This document shows, piece by piece, positions 1-7,581 of a stretch of DNA of 28,953 bases (position 1 is its first letter; the number at the start of each line of letters is the position of its first letter). This DNA is from Pseudomonadota bacterium (GTDB lineage Bacteria > Pseudomonadota > Gammaproteobacteria > Xanthomonadales > Xanthomonadaceae): assembly GCA_023386795.1 (NCBI GenBank), contig JAEWJB010000123.1, forward strand, positions 1 to 28,953. The letters are read 5' to 3'. Under the pieces are notes generated by a model that was given only the letters and a program-made list of their open reading frames with translations, had not been told where the DNA came from and searched no databases. Both the position numbers and the translations under genes were made by a program.

Positions 1-1
1 G

Positions 2-892
2 GCCCTGTCGCCAGCCCTGCTGTTGACCGGCGCGGCCGATTCTTCCGCCGGCGCGCAAGACGCGCTCGCCCCCGACGATCCACTCGACCCGCCGCAGCTC
101 GCCGCCGCATTGGCCGCGCTGACGCCGCAGCGTCCCGGCGTGAGCGATCTGTACGTGCTGGGCTTTGCCGGCGACGGCAGCGATCCGGTGTTCCGCAACG
201 AAGTGCTCTACCTGCGCCAGCTCTTCAGCGAGCGCTTCGACAGTCGCGGCCACGCGCTGGCACTGGTCAATGCCGCCGACAACATCGGCCAGCAGCGCTA
301 CGCGCCGTTGGCGACCTACGACAACCTCTACGACGGCCTGGCCCGCATCGGCGCGCTGATGGATCCCGACGAGGACATCCTGCTGCTGTTCGCCTCCACC
401 CACGGTACCGAGGACCCGGCGCTGTACGTGGACGCCGGGCCGTTCGGCTACGACTACATCTCCCCGGAAGACCTGCGCCAGGCGCTGGACGATGCAGGGA
501 TCAAGCATCGGGTGATCGTGCTGTCGGCCTGCTATTCGGGCGGCTTCATCCCGCGCCTGCGCTCAGCCGACACGCTGGTCATCACCGCCGCGCGCGCGGA
601 CCGGCCTTCGTTCGGCTGCGGCAATACCTCCAACGCCACCTATTTCGGGCAGGCGTGGCTGATCGATGCGATGAACCAGACCGACGATTTCGTCGCGGCC
701 TACCGCCTGGCCACCGGCGCGATCACCGCGCGCGAGCGCGCCGAGGGCGAACGGCCTTCGCTGCCGCAGCTCTCGCAGGGCAAGCGCATCGGTGCGGCAT
801 TGGCGCGTTGGCGCGCCGGGCTGCAGGCCGGTGCGCCGGTACCGTATCCGTATCCGCCCGTGGCGAAGCAGGCGGCCACCGCCGCCAAGTGA
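2..892 (+). CDS. C13-family (legumain-like) cysteine peptidase, 5' end outside window
   Basis: The reading frame is open to the left edge, so the true start lies upstream. The first visible residues (ALSPALLLTGAA) look like the hydrophobic core of a signal peptide or membrane anchor, which suggests export. The body fits peptidase family C13. A hydrophobic strand ends in STHG, with the likely catalytic His at nucleotides 401-403. A second strand ends in SACYSG, with the likely catalytic Cys at 530-532. This His-Cys dyad defines the caspase-like fold of legumain and GPI-transamidase. In bacteria the family is found scattered and its substrates are largely unknown. The frame ends in a Lys/Ala-rich tail. 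It stands alone on the plus strand and is followed by a terminator hairpin shared with the convergent phosphoesterase gene. The family call is fairly secure; the substrate and the exact N-terminus are not visible. Confidence 0.82.
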   Translation, partial: ALSPALLLTGAADSSAGAQDALAPDDPLDPPQLAAALAALTPQRPGVSDLYVLGFAGDGSDPVFRNEVLYLRQLFSERFDSRGHALALVNAADNIGQQRYAPLATYDNLYDGLARIGALMDPDEDILLLFASTHGTEDPALYVDAGPFGYDYISPEDLRQALDDAGIKHRVIVLSACYSGGFIPRLRSADTLVITAARADRPSFGCGNTSNATYFGQAWLIDAMNQTDDFVAAYRLATGAITARERAEGERPSLPQLSQGKRIGAALARWRAGLQAGAPVPYPYPPVAKQAATAAK

Positions 893-930
893 AAGGAATT
901 CGTATTTCGTCGTGTGCGCGGGCAGGTCTT

Positions 931-936
931 TAGAAT
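931..936 (+). promoter_or_regulatory. Possible -10 element (TAGAAT) with no gene downstream
   Basis: TAGAAT differs from the consensus -10 at one base. It sits inside a small inverted repeat (GCGGGCA at 918-924, TGCCCGC at 936-942). No convincing -35 is seen; the nearest candidate, TTCGTC at 906-911, is 19 bp away. No ORF follows on the plus strand before the terminator at 1014-1040. If it is active it would make a short transcript of about 100 nt. Confidence 0.3.
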
Positions 937-1013
937 GCCCGCACCGCGCCAGCCATCGCCAGCAGCGGTCGGGCCAGCCCGCCAGCCATCGCGCGCCCGC
1001 CAGGGCCCCTTGC

Positions 1014-1040
1014 AGAACGCCTCCCTCGTGGAGGCGTTCT
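1014..1040. terminator. Bidirectional terminator hairpin between convergent genes
   Basis: There is a perfect 11-bp stem (AGAACGCCTCC / GGAGGCGTTCT) with a 5-nt loop at 1025-1029. On the plus strand it is followed by TGTT, a poor U-tract. It lies between the stop of the C13 peptidase gene (892) and the stop of the minus-strand phosphoesterase gene (1077), so it can serve both. Confidence 0.75.
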
Positions 1041-1076
1041 TGTTCCGGGCCACCCACCGGCATCCAGCACCGCCGG

Positions 1077-2663
1077 TCAGTGATTGACGGCGAGCCGGTA
1101 AGTCGTCTTCGCCGTGGCTTCGCGGTTCGGCAGCTTCGCGCGTACCTCGACGGTGTGTTCGCCCAGTGCCAGGTCGGTGGGCAACGTGCCACGCCACAGG
1201 TGGGGGGAAGGCGTCGCTTCGGGCGAGCGGTCATCGCCGCGCAGCGTCTCGGCAAGGTCGTCGCGCGCGTTCTCCACGGTCAGCCGCGGATCGGGCAACA
1301 GGACGCGCTTCATCGGCTTCCATTCGCCGCCATCCACGCGGAATTCCACCGCCGTGTCGTCCTGGCCCATGAACACGTTGGCGTAGAAGCCCCACGCCGG
1401 ATACGCGCCCTTGCGCAACACCTTGGGCGCGTGCAGGTACATCTGCGCGTCGTCGGGGTCGCGCGCGGCGTGGTAGTCCAGCGCGTAGGCGCCCTGCGGA
1501 CGCACCGTAAGCACCGCGTAGCCGTTCGGCGTGCCATCGGACATGGTCGCGTCGGGGACGCCGGCGGCATCCTTCACCCCGGACCAGAACGCGCCGCATG
1601 CCGCGCCGACGTTGTATTCGTGCAGCGGCGCCGCCCCGCTCCACCCCTCGGCGGCGCCGTGGTAGTAGTGCCGCTGGTTGTGGCTGTGGCCGCTGAGCAC
1701 CAGCACATGCGGGAAGTCGCGCAACAGCGCGAACAGGCGTGCCCGGTCCGCATGGCGGAAGGTCTCGCGGCCCGGCTCGGCGTCGAACAGGGGGATGTGC
1801 ATGCCCAGCACCAGCAGGCGCTGCCTGGGCAACGTGCGCAGGTAGTTCTCGAGGAAGACGAACTGGTCTTCGCGCAGGCCACCGGTATAACCGGGTTTGG
1901 CGCCCGGCTTGAAGATGATGTCGTCCAGGAACACGAAGCTGGCACCCTGCTCGTTCACCGCATAGGTGTCCGGTCCGTAGATCGCGCGCCAACTGGTCAG
2001 CGACGCCATGTCGTCGGTCGCGTCATAGTTCACGTCGTGGTTGCCCGGCACATGGAACCACGGCACGCCCAGTTGGGTGGTGACGCGGTTCAACGCCGGG
2101 TACAGCCGCGGGTCGTCGCTGGACAGGTCACCCAGCGTGGTGCCCAGGCGGGCGGCGGTCTTGCCCAGCAACGGCTGCACGATGTCCTTGTCGTAATAGC
2201 CCACGTCGGCATCGCGAACGACCTGCGGGTCGGTGAACACCAGCATCTGGAAACCATCGCCCGGCGCGGGCTTCTCGCGCTGCAGGGCGAAGTCCCAGCC
2301 GTCGGTTTGATGCCCGGTCGGTGCGATCCCGGCGTACTTCAGCGTCGGCCCGCCTTCCGGCGCGTACATCCGCCAGAACGCCGGCAGGCCATCGGCGGCG
2401 TCGGCGAAGCGATAGGCGTCGGGCTTGATGACGAACACCACCTGGCCATCGCGTACCGGCAGTTGGTAATGGCCCTTGGCATCGGTGAGGACGATGTCCT
2501 GCCCGTTGGAGACCTGCACGCCCGGCAGGCCCGCATCGCGCGTGCCGCGGCCCGGCTGGCCATCGCGTTCCTCGTACACCGTGCCGCTGGCGGTGGTCCC
2601 CGCCGCCTGTGCCGCGCCCAGCCACAGCAGGGTCGCCAGCGCCATCGCCGCCTGTCGCTTCAT
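1077..2663 (-). CDS. Exported calcineurin-like metallophosphoesterase (MetallophosN/C type)
   Basis: The protein has 528 aa when started at the ATG of MKRQAAMALA, which opens a clear signal peptide cleaved near AQA-AG (about residue 21). The frame extends further upstream, but that part looks like intergenic DNA. Residues about 26-130 form a beta-sandwich of the carboxypeptidase-regulatory/MetallophosN kind (GTVYEERDG, GLPGVQVSNG, TDAKGHYQLPV). About 138-390 is the calcineurin-like phosphoesterase core: TDPQ (144-147), GDL (178-180), GNHD (207-210), MH (288-289) and GHSH (325-328) supply the dinuclear metal ligands. The remaining C-terminus matches the MetallophosC position. Motif 1 reads D-P-Q rather than the usual D-x-H. 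The likely role is hydrolysis of a phosphoester in the periplasm; the substrate is unknown. The gene starts 73 bp after hisIE on the same strand, with its own possible -10, so co-transcription with his is uncertain. Confidence 0.9.
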   Translation of the reverse strand: MKRQAAMALATLLWLGAAQAAGTTASGTVYEERDGQPGRGTRDAGLPGVQVSNGQDIVLTDAKGHYQLPVRDGQVVFVIKPDAYRFADAADGLPAFWRMYAPEGGPTLKYAGIAPTGHQTDGWDFALQREKPAPGDGFQMLVFTDPQVVRDADVGYYDKDIVQPLLGKTAARLGTTLGDLSSDDPRLYPALNRVTTQLGVPWFHVPGNHDVNYDATDDMASLTSWRAIYGPDTYAVNEQGASFVFLDDIIFKPGAKPGYTGGLREDQFVFLENYLRTLPRQRLLVLGMHIPLFDAEPGRETFRHADRARLFALLRDFPHVLVLSGHSHNQRHYYHGAAEGWSGAAPLHEYNVGAACGAFWSGVKDAAGVPDATMSDGTPNGYAVLTVRPQGAYALDYHAARDPDDAQMYLHAPKVLRKGAYPAWGFYANVFMGQDDTAVEFRVDGGEWKPMKRVLLPDPRLTVENARDDLAETLRGDDRSPEATPSPHLWRGTLPTDLALGEHTVEVRAKLPNREATAKTTYRLAVNH

Positions 2664-2690
2664 GCTCGTTCCCATGGATTGCCGGGAAAG

Positions 2691-2696
2691 ATTGTA
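2691..2696 (-). promoter_or_regulatory. Possible -10 element (TACAAT) for the metallophosphoesterase gene
   Basis: Read on the minus strand, TACAAT matches the consensus at five of six bases. It would place the start of transcription about 20 nt before the ATG at 2663. No good -35 was found. The GGGAACGAG just before the ATG is a weak ribosome-binding site. Confidence 0.4.
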
Positions 2697-2736
2697 GCGT
2701 CGCGGCGATGACAGCCCGCAGGCCATATCTGGCGGC

Positions 2737-3339
2737 TCAGCGGTGGCGCGTTTCCAGCAACTGCAATACCTCCGCCAGGCCGAGCCCCCGTGCACGCAGC
2801 AGCACCAGCAGGTGGTACAGCAGGTCGGCCGACTCGCCGATCAGCTCCTCGTCCCCCTGCGCGACCGCGGCCAGCGCGGTTTCCACGCCTTCCTCGCCCA
2901 CCTTCTGCGCGATGCGCCGCGTGCCCCTCTCGAACAACGAGGTGGTGTAGCTGCCGGCGGGCCGCTCTCGCTCGCGTTCGGCCACCAGCGCATCGAGCGT
3001 GCCGAGGAAATTGCCCGGCGCGTCCGCGAAGCAGCTGGCGCGGCCGAGGTGGCAGGTCGGGCCACGCGGGTGCGCGAGCACCAGCAAGGTGTCGTCGTCG
3101 CAGTCCTGGTCGATGGAAACGACTTCGAGGAAATGTCCGGAGCTTTCGCCCTTGGTCCACAGGCGCTGCTTGCTGCGGCTGTAGAAGGTGACCTTGCCGC
3201 TGGCGCGCGTGGCGGCCAGCGCTTCGGCGTTCATGTAGCCCAGCATCAGTACCCGCAGGCTGGCGGCGTCCTGCACCACCACCGGCAGGAGCCCGTCGCC
3301 CTTGCCCCAATCCAGCCGGGCATCACGTTCACTGGACAT
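2737..3339 (-). CDS. hisI: Bifunctional phosphoribosyl-AMP cyclohydrolase / phosphoribosyl-ATP pyrophosphohydrolase
   Basis: This is the HisIE fusion of 200 aa, for the second and third steps of histidine synthesis. PR-ATP is trimmed to PR-AMP by the C-terminal domain, and the adenine ring is opened by the N-terminal domain. Residues about 10-110 form the cyclohydrolase: SRSKQRLWTKGESSGH, the Asp/Cys metal cluster DQDCDDD (77-83), and GPTCHLGRASCF with zinc-ligand cysteines 96 and 103. Residues about 115-195 form the all-alpha pyrophosphohydrolase, with KVGEEGVETALAA and ESADLLYHLLVLL. The start is the ATG of MSSERD, 11 bp inside the end of hisF, which argues for translational coupling. This is the last gene of the his operon. 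No terminator was seen between it and the next minus-strand gene. Confidence 0.97.
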   Translation of the reverse strand: MSSERDARLDWGKGDGLLPVVVQDAASLRVLMLGYMNAEALAATRASGKVTFYSRSKQRLWTKGESSGHFLEVVSIDQDCDDDTLLVLAHPRGPTCHLGRASCFADAPGNFLGTLDALVAERERERPAGSYTTSLFERGTRRIAQKVGEEGVETALAAVAQGDEELIGESADLLYHLLVLLRARGLGLAEVLQLLETRHR

Positions 3340-4105
3340 CACGGACCTCGATCTGGCGTTCGCGCAGGTAGCGCTTGAGTGCGGGAATGGCGATGGCGCC
3401 ACTGTGGAACACGCTGGCAGCCAGCGCCCCATCGACGTCGGCTTGCTCGAAGGCGTCGGCGAAGTGCGCCATTTCTCCGGCACCGCCGGAGGCCACCAGC
3501 GGCACGCGGCAGCGTGCCCGCGCCTGGCCGAGTTGCACGAGGTCGTAGCCGCGGCGCACGCCGTCGCTGTCCATGCAGTTGAGCACGATCTCGCCGGCAC
3601 CCAGGCGCTGCGCCTCGTCGATCCAGTCCAGCGTGCGGATCGACAACGCCTGCGTCTTGTCCGGATCGCCGGTGTAGCGGCGCACGCGCCACTCGCCATC
3701 GGCCTCGCGGATGGAATCCACGCCCACCACCACGCATTGCTCGCCGAAGGCCTCGGCCAGTTCGGCGATCAGCTGCGGCCTGCCGAGCGCGGGCGAGTTG
3801 ACCGAAATCTTGTCGGCGCCGGCATGCAGCACGCGGCGGGCGGTCTCCACGTCGCCGATGCCGCCGGCCACGCAGAACGGGATATCGATCAGGCGCGCGA
3901 CGCGCTCGATCCATTGCACGTCCACCGAACGTGCCTGCGGGCTGGCGCCGATGTCGTAGAACACCAGTTCGTCGGCCCCCTCGTCGCGATAGCGCAGCGC
4001 CAGTTCGGCGATGTCGCCCATGTCCACGTGGTCGCGGAAGCGCACGCCCTTGACCACGCGCCCGTCGCGCACGTCCAGGCAGGGAATGATGCGGCGGCTC
4101 AGCAT
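3329..4105 (-). CDS. hisF: Imidazole glycerol phosphate synthase, cyclase subunit
   Basis: HisF, 258 aa, is a (beta/alpha)8 barrel that uses ammonia delivered by HisH to convert PRFAR into imidazole glycerol phosphate and AICAR. The two catalytic aspartates are in their standard places: D11 in RIIPCLDVRDG and D130 in VVVGVDS. Phosphate-binding loops are seen at CVAGGIGDVETA (78-89) and GADKISVNS (96-104). Length and start (MLSRRIIPCLDV) are standard. The start overlaps the end of hisA by 7 bp, and the 3' end overlaps the start of hisIE by 11 bp. Confidence 0.98.
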   Translation of the reverse strand: MLSRRIIPCLDVRDGRVVKGVRFRDHVDMGDIAELALRYRDEGADELVFYDIGASPQARSVDVQWIERVARLIDIPFCVAGGIGDVETARRVLHAGADKISVNSPALGRPQLIAELAEAFGEQCVVVGVDSIREADGEWRVRRYTGDPDKTQALSIRTLDWIDEAQRLGAGEIVLNCMDSDGVRRGYDLVQLGQARARCRVPLVASGGAGEMAHFADAFEQADVDGALAASVFHSGAIAIPALKRYLRERQIEVRDVQ

Positions 4106-4830
4106 GCCAGTGCCTCGCGAAGGTCCAGGCGGCCTTCCAGCAGCGCCTTGCCCAGCACGACGCCGGCGCAGCCGGCGGCGCGGGCGGCGGCCACGTCGCC
4201 CAGGTCGCGCACGCCGCCGGAGACCTGTACCTGCAGCTGCGGTACCCATTCGCGCAGCTGCGCGTAGAGATCCATGTTCGGGCCGGACAACATGCCGTCG
4301 CGCGCGATGTCGGTGCACAGCAGGTGGCGCAGCCCGGCATCGGCGTAGCGGCGCGCCAGCACGTCGAGTTCTTCGCCGGCGGTATCGGTCCAACCCTGCA
4401 CCGGCAGGCGCCAGCGTCCCTGTGCGTCCTGGCGCGTATCCAGCGCCACGGTGATGCGTTCGGGCCCGAATGCATGCAGCCATTCGATGACCTTGGCGCT
4501 CTCACGCACGGCCAGCGAGCCGATGACCACGCGTGCGGCACCGGCGTCGAACAGACGGTCGAGGTCCTCGCGTGCGCGGATGCCACCACCGGTCTGCACC
4601 TGCAGGCCGGTGTCGGCGATCGCGCGCAGCAGCGGCGCCAGCGTGTAGCCGCCGGCGCGGGCGGCATCGAGGTCGACCAGGTGCATCCAGCGCGCCCCGG
4701 TGTCCAGGAACGCCTGTGCGCGTGGCAACGGGTCGTCGCCGTAGGTGGTCTCGCGCGCGTAGTCACCTTGCAGCAGCCGGACCACGCGGCCGCCACGGAT
4801 GTCCAGCGCGGGATAGACGGTGAAACTCAT
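4099..4830 (-). CDS. hisA: ProFAR isomerase (1-(5-phosphoribosyl)-5-[(5-phosphoribosylamino)methylideneamino]imidazole-4-carboxamide isomerase)
   Basis: HisA, 243 aa, catalyses the Amadori rearrangement of ProFAR to PRFAR and is the barrel sister of HisF. The general acid-base pair is D10 (YPALDIRGG) and D131 (ITVALDTR). The QTGGGIR (79-85) and SGGVRDLGD loops bind the two phosphates. The ATG overlaps the hisH stop as ATGA, a 4-bp coupling junction. Nothing unusual was seen. Confidence 0.98.
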   Translation of the reverse strand: MSFTVYPALDIRGGRVVRLLQGDYARETTYGDDPLPRAQAFLDTGARWMHLVDLDAARAGGYTLAPLLRAIADTGLQVQTGGGIRAREDLDRLFDAGAARVVIGSLAVRESAKVIEWLHAFGPERITVALDTRQDAQGRWRLPVQGWTDTAGEELDVLARRYADAGLRHLLCTDIARDGMLSGPNMDLYAQLREWVPQLQVQVSGGVRDLGDVAAARAAGCAGVVLGKALLEGRLDLREALAC

Positions 4831-5426
4831 GCGGGAATTTCCAGGAAGTTTTTCAGGATGCGTGCACCGGTCCCGGCCGAGCGCTCCGGGTGGAACTGCG
4901 CGCCGGCATGCAGGCCATGCTGCACGACCGCGGTGAACAGGCCACCGTGATCGCAGGCGGCCACCGTATGCGGGGTCACGGGTGCCCCGTAGCTGTGCAC
5001 GAAGTAGGCGTAGGGCCGCGGCGGCAGGCCGTCGAGCAGTGGCGATTCGCTCAACGGCAGCAGGCGGTTCCAGCCCATGTGCGGCACGCGAATGCCCAGT
5101 GCCGGATGCAGCCGGCGCACCACGCCCGGCAGCAGGCCCAGGCATTCGACATCGCCTTCTTCCGAGCGTTCGAACAGCAGCTGCATCCCCAGGCAGATGC
5201 CGAGCAACGGCACCTGCAAGCGGCGTAGCGGTTCCACCAGTCCCTGCGCGTGCAGCCGGCGCATCGCCTCCGGCGCGGCGCCGACGCCCGGCAGGATCAC
5301 CCGCTCGGCGCCTTCCAGCCCGGCGGCATCACGCACCAGCGTGGCCTGGACCCCGAGGCGCTCCAGCGCGTAGGACACCGAACCGAGGTTGGCGCCACCG
5401 GCATCGACCAGCGCGACGCGGCTCAC
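4827..5426 (-). CDS. hisH: Imidazole glycerol phosphate synthase, glutaminase subunit
   Basis: HisH, 199 aa, is the class I glutamine amidotransferase that feeds ammonia to HisF. The triad is visible: C78 in LLGICLGMQLLF, and H179 with E181 in AQFHPERS. The oxyanion-strand motif PGVG lies at 47-50. The start is a GTG whose last bases form the hisB stop (GTGA overlap). This choice gives the family N-terminus SRVALVDAGGANLGS and avoids the artificial upstream extension that lies inside hisB. The 3' end overlaps hisA by 4 bp. Confidence 0.96.
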   Translation of the reverse strand: MSRVALVDAGGANLGSVSYALERLGVQATLVRDAAGLEGAERVILPGVGAAPEAMRRLHAQGLVEPLRRLQVPLLGICLGMQLLFERSEEGDVECLGLLPGVVRRLHPALGIRVPHMGWNRLLPLSESPLLDGLPPRPYAYFVHSYGAPVTPHTVAACDHGGLFTAVVQHGLHAGAQFHPERSAGTGARILKNFLEIPA

Positions 5427-6496
5427 AGCGCCCCCTTCGTCGAGGGCAACGCGGTACCCTCGCGGCGGATGGCCTGGCGCAACGCCCGCGCCAACGCCTT
5501 GAAGCAGCCTTCCACCTTGTGGTGGTCGTTCTCGCCGCGCACGGTCAGGTGCAGGTTCAAGCCAGACGCGTCGCACAGCGAGCGGAAGAAGTGCGGCACC
5601 AGCTCGGTCGGCATGTCGCCCACGCGCTCGCGCTTGAACTCGCCTTCGAACACGAAGTAAGGGCGGCCGCTGAAATCCAGCGCGGCGCTGGCGAGCGTTT
5701 CGTCCATTGGCAAGGTGAAGCCGTAGCGGCCGATGCCGCGCTTGTCGCCCAGCGCCTCGCGCAGCGCCTGCCCCAACGCCAGGCCGGTGTCCTCGATGGT
5801 GTGGTGTTCGTCGATGTGCAGGTCGCCCTCGGCGCGGATATCCAGCGCGAAGCCGCCGTGCTTGCCGATCTGCTCCAGCATGTGGTCGAAGAACGGCAGG
5901 CCGGTGGCGGTATGCGGTTCGGCGACGCGATCCAGGTCAAGCTCGACGCGGATCCTGGTCTCCTTGGTGTTCCGCTGCACGCGCGCACGTCGCGGGGCAT
6001 CGGCCAGCTCGTGCGCGATGCCCGCCCAGTTCCACTCGCCGCCGAACTGCTCGGTGCGCAGCTGGAAGCCGCGGATGCGAAGGTTGTCGGCGAACTGGAT
6101 GTCCGTCAGGCGGTCGCCCACCATCGCAGAGCGCGCCCAGTCGATGGTGCGGTCCTGCAGGTAAGGCAGCATCAGCCCGATGCCCGGCTTGCGGGTGGGC
6201 GCGTTGTCTTGCGGCCAGCTACGGTCCACCAGCACTTCGCGGAACACGATGCCCTGGCTTTCGAATACCTGCAGCATCAGGTCGTTCGGGCCATCGAACG
6301 CGGCCTGCGGGTAGCCCTCGCTGCCCAGCCCGTCCTGGTTGGTGACGATGACGAATTCGTAGCCGGCATCGCGCAACTTGAGCATCGCCGGGATCACGCC
6401 GCGCACGAAGCGCAGCTTCTCGTACTGGTCGATCTGGAAATCGGCCGGCTCCTCGATCAGCGTGCCGTCACGGTCCACGAACAGGATCGGCTTCAT
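5423..6496 (-). CDS. hisB: Bifunctional histidinol-phosphatase / imidazoleglycerol-phosphate dehydratase
   Basis: HisNB fusion of 357 aa, covering the sixth and eighth steps. Residues 1 to about 165 are a HAD-family histidinol phosphatase: nucleophile and acid D8/D10 in FVDRDGT, VTNQDG for motif II, TRKPG with the motif III lysine, and GDRLTDIQFA for motif IV. Residues about 173-357 are the dehydratase, with the manganese-binding repeats FFDHMLEQIGKHGG, DEHHTIEDTG and NDHHKVEGCFKAL. As I recall it, E. coli HisB has a zinc loop with a CxH...CxC pattern just before RKP; here that stretch reads DRSWPQDNAPTRKP and has no cysteine. The ATG overlaps the hisC stop by 4 bp. Confidence 0.97.
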   Translation of the reverse strand: MKPILFVDRDGTLIEEPADFQIDQYEKLRFVRGVIPAMLKLRDAGYEFVIVTNQDGLGSEGYPQAAFDGPNDLMLQVFESQGIVFREVLVDRSWPQDNAPTRKPGIGLMLPYLQDRTIDWARSAMVGDRLTDIQFADNLRIRGFQLRTEQFGGEWNWAGIAHELADAPRRARVQRNTKETRIRVELDLDRVAEPHTATGLPFFDHMLEQIGKHGGFALDIRAEGDLHIDEHHTIEDTGLALGQALREALGDKRGIGRYGFTLPMDETLASAALDFSGRPYFVFEGEFKRERVGDMPTELVPHFFRSLCDASGLNLHLTVRGENDHHKVEGCFKALARALRQAIRREGTALPSTKGAL

Positions 6497-7581
6497 GCGG
6501 CCACCTCCTGGCGCGCGCCCAGCGCGGCGAGTACGCGGGCGCTCTCCTCGGGCGTGCCGATGCTGATGCGCAGGGCATCGCCCAGCTGCGGCGCGGCGCG
6601 CTGGTCACGCACCACCACGCCCGCGGACAACAGGGCCTGCCAGGCCGATTCGGCATCCTCGAAACGCACCAGCACGAAGTTGCCCTGCGAGGGATACACC
6701 CGTCGCACACCCGGTACGCCCGCCAACGCCACCTGCAGGCGTTCGCGTTCGCGCCGCACCTCGGCCACCCGCTCGGCGGTGCGTGCCAGCGCGTCGGGCG
6801 CCAGTGCGGCGAGGGCGAGATCGGCACACGGCTGCGGTACCGGGTACGGTGCCTGCAAGGCACGCAGCACGGCGATCAGCTCGGGCGCGGCGATCACGCA
6901 GCCGATCCGCGCCGCGGCCAGCGCATGCGCCTTGGAAAGCGTGCGCAACACGGCGAGGTTCTCGTGCTGCCCCAGCAAGCCGATGGCGGAAGGCGCGTCG
7001 GCAAACTCGACATAGGCCTCGTCCACCACCACCAGCGCCTGCCCCTGCAGCGCGCGCGCGGTGCGCTCGACCTCCGCCAACGCAATGCTCGAACCGGCCG
7101 GGTTGGAGGGCGAGCACAGGAAAACCAGGCGTGCACCGGACGCCTGAGCCGCCTCGATGATCGCGTCGATATCCGCCTGCAGCCCTTCGGCGCCATCGCG
7201 CAGCGGCACTTCGCGCAACGGCGCATCCTGCAGACGCGCGCTCACCGCGTACATGCCGAACACCGGCGGCGTGACCACTACCGCATCGCGGCCGGGGCGG
7301 CACAGCGCGCGCACCAGCAAGTCGATGGCCTCGTCGCTGCCGCGGCCGATCAGGAGCTGGTCCGGCGCGCAGCCGTACAGCGACGCCAGCGCCTGGCGCA
7401 ACGCGGGCGGCTGTGGCGCGGGATAGCGCTGGCAACGGCCCGACAGGTCGGCCGGATTGGCCCACGGCGATTCGTTGGCATTGAGCCATACCTCGCCTTG
7501 CACCTTGGCGCTGCGCGCGGACGAATAGCCGGCGAAGCCGCGCAAGTCCGGGCGTACCAGCTCGAGCAATGAAGCGCTCAT
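6493..7581 (-). CDS. hisC: Histidinol-phosphate aminotransferase
   Basis: HisC, 362 aa, is a fold-type I PLP enzyme that transaminates imidazole acetol phosphate to histidinol phosphate. Visible marks are NANESPW (35-41), the PLP-phosphate strand GRGSDEAID (79-87), CSPSNPAGS (156-164), VVDEAYVEF (185-193), and TLSKAHALAAARIG with the Schiff-base lysine K217. The start MSASLLELVRPDLR overlaps the hisD stop as ATGA. This is the only HisC in the window. Confidence 0.97.
   Translation of the reverse strand: MSASLLELVRPDLRGFAGYSSARSAKVQGEVWLNANESPWANPADLSGRCQRYPAPQPPALRQALASLYGCAPDQLLIGRGSDEAIDLLVRALCRPGRDAVVVTPPVFGMYAVSARLQDAPLREVPLRDGAEGLQADIDAIIEAAQASGARLVFLCSPSNPAGSSIALAEVERTARALQGQALVVVDEAYVEFADAPSAIGLLGQHENLAVLRTLSKAHALAAARIGCVIAAPELIAVLRALQAPYPVPQPCADLALAALAPDALARTAERVAEVRRERERLQVALAGVPGVRRVYPSQGNFVLVRFEDAESAWQALLSAGVVVRDQRAAPQLGDALRISIGTPEESARVLAALGARQEVAA

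Noticed and set aside
792..2711. A 639-codon plus-strand frame running across the phosphoesterase gene
   Set aside because: It crosses the terminator at 1014-1040, begins inside the C13 gene, and has shadow-like composition. The opposite strand carries a clear signal peptide and metal motifs.
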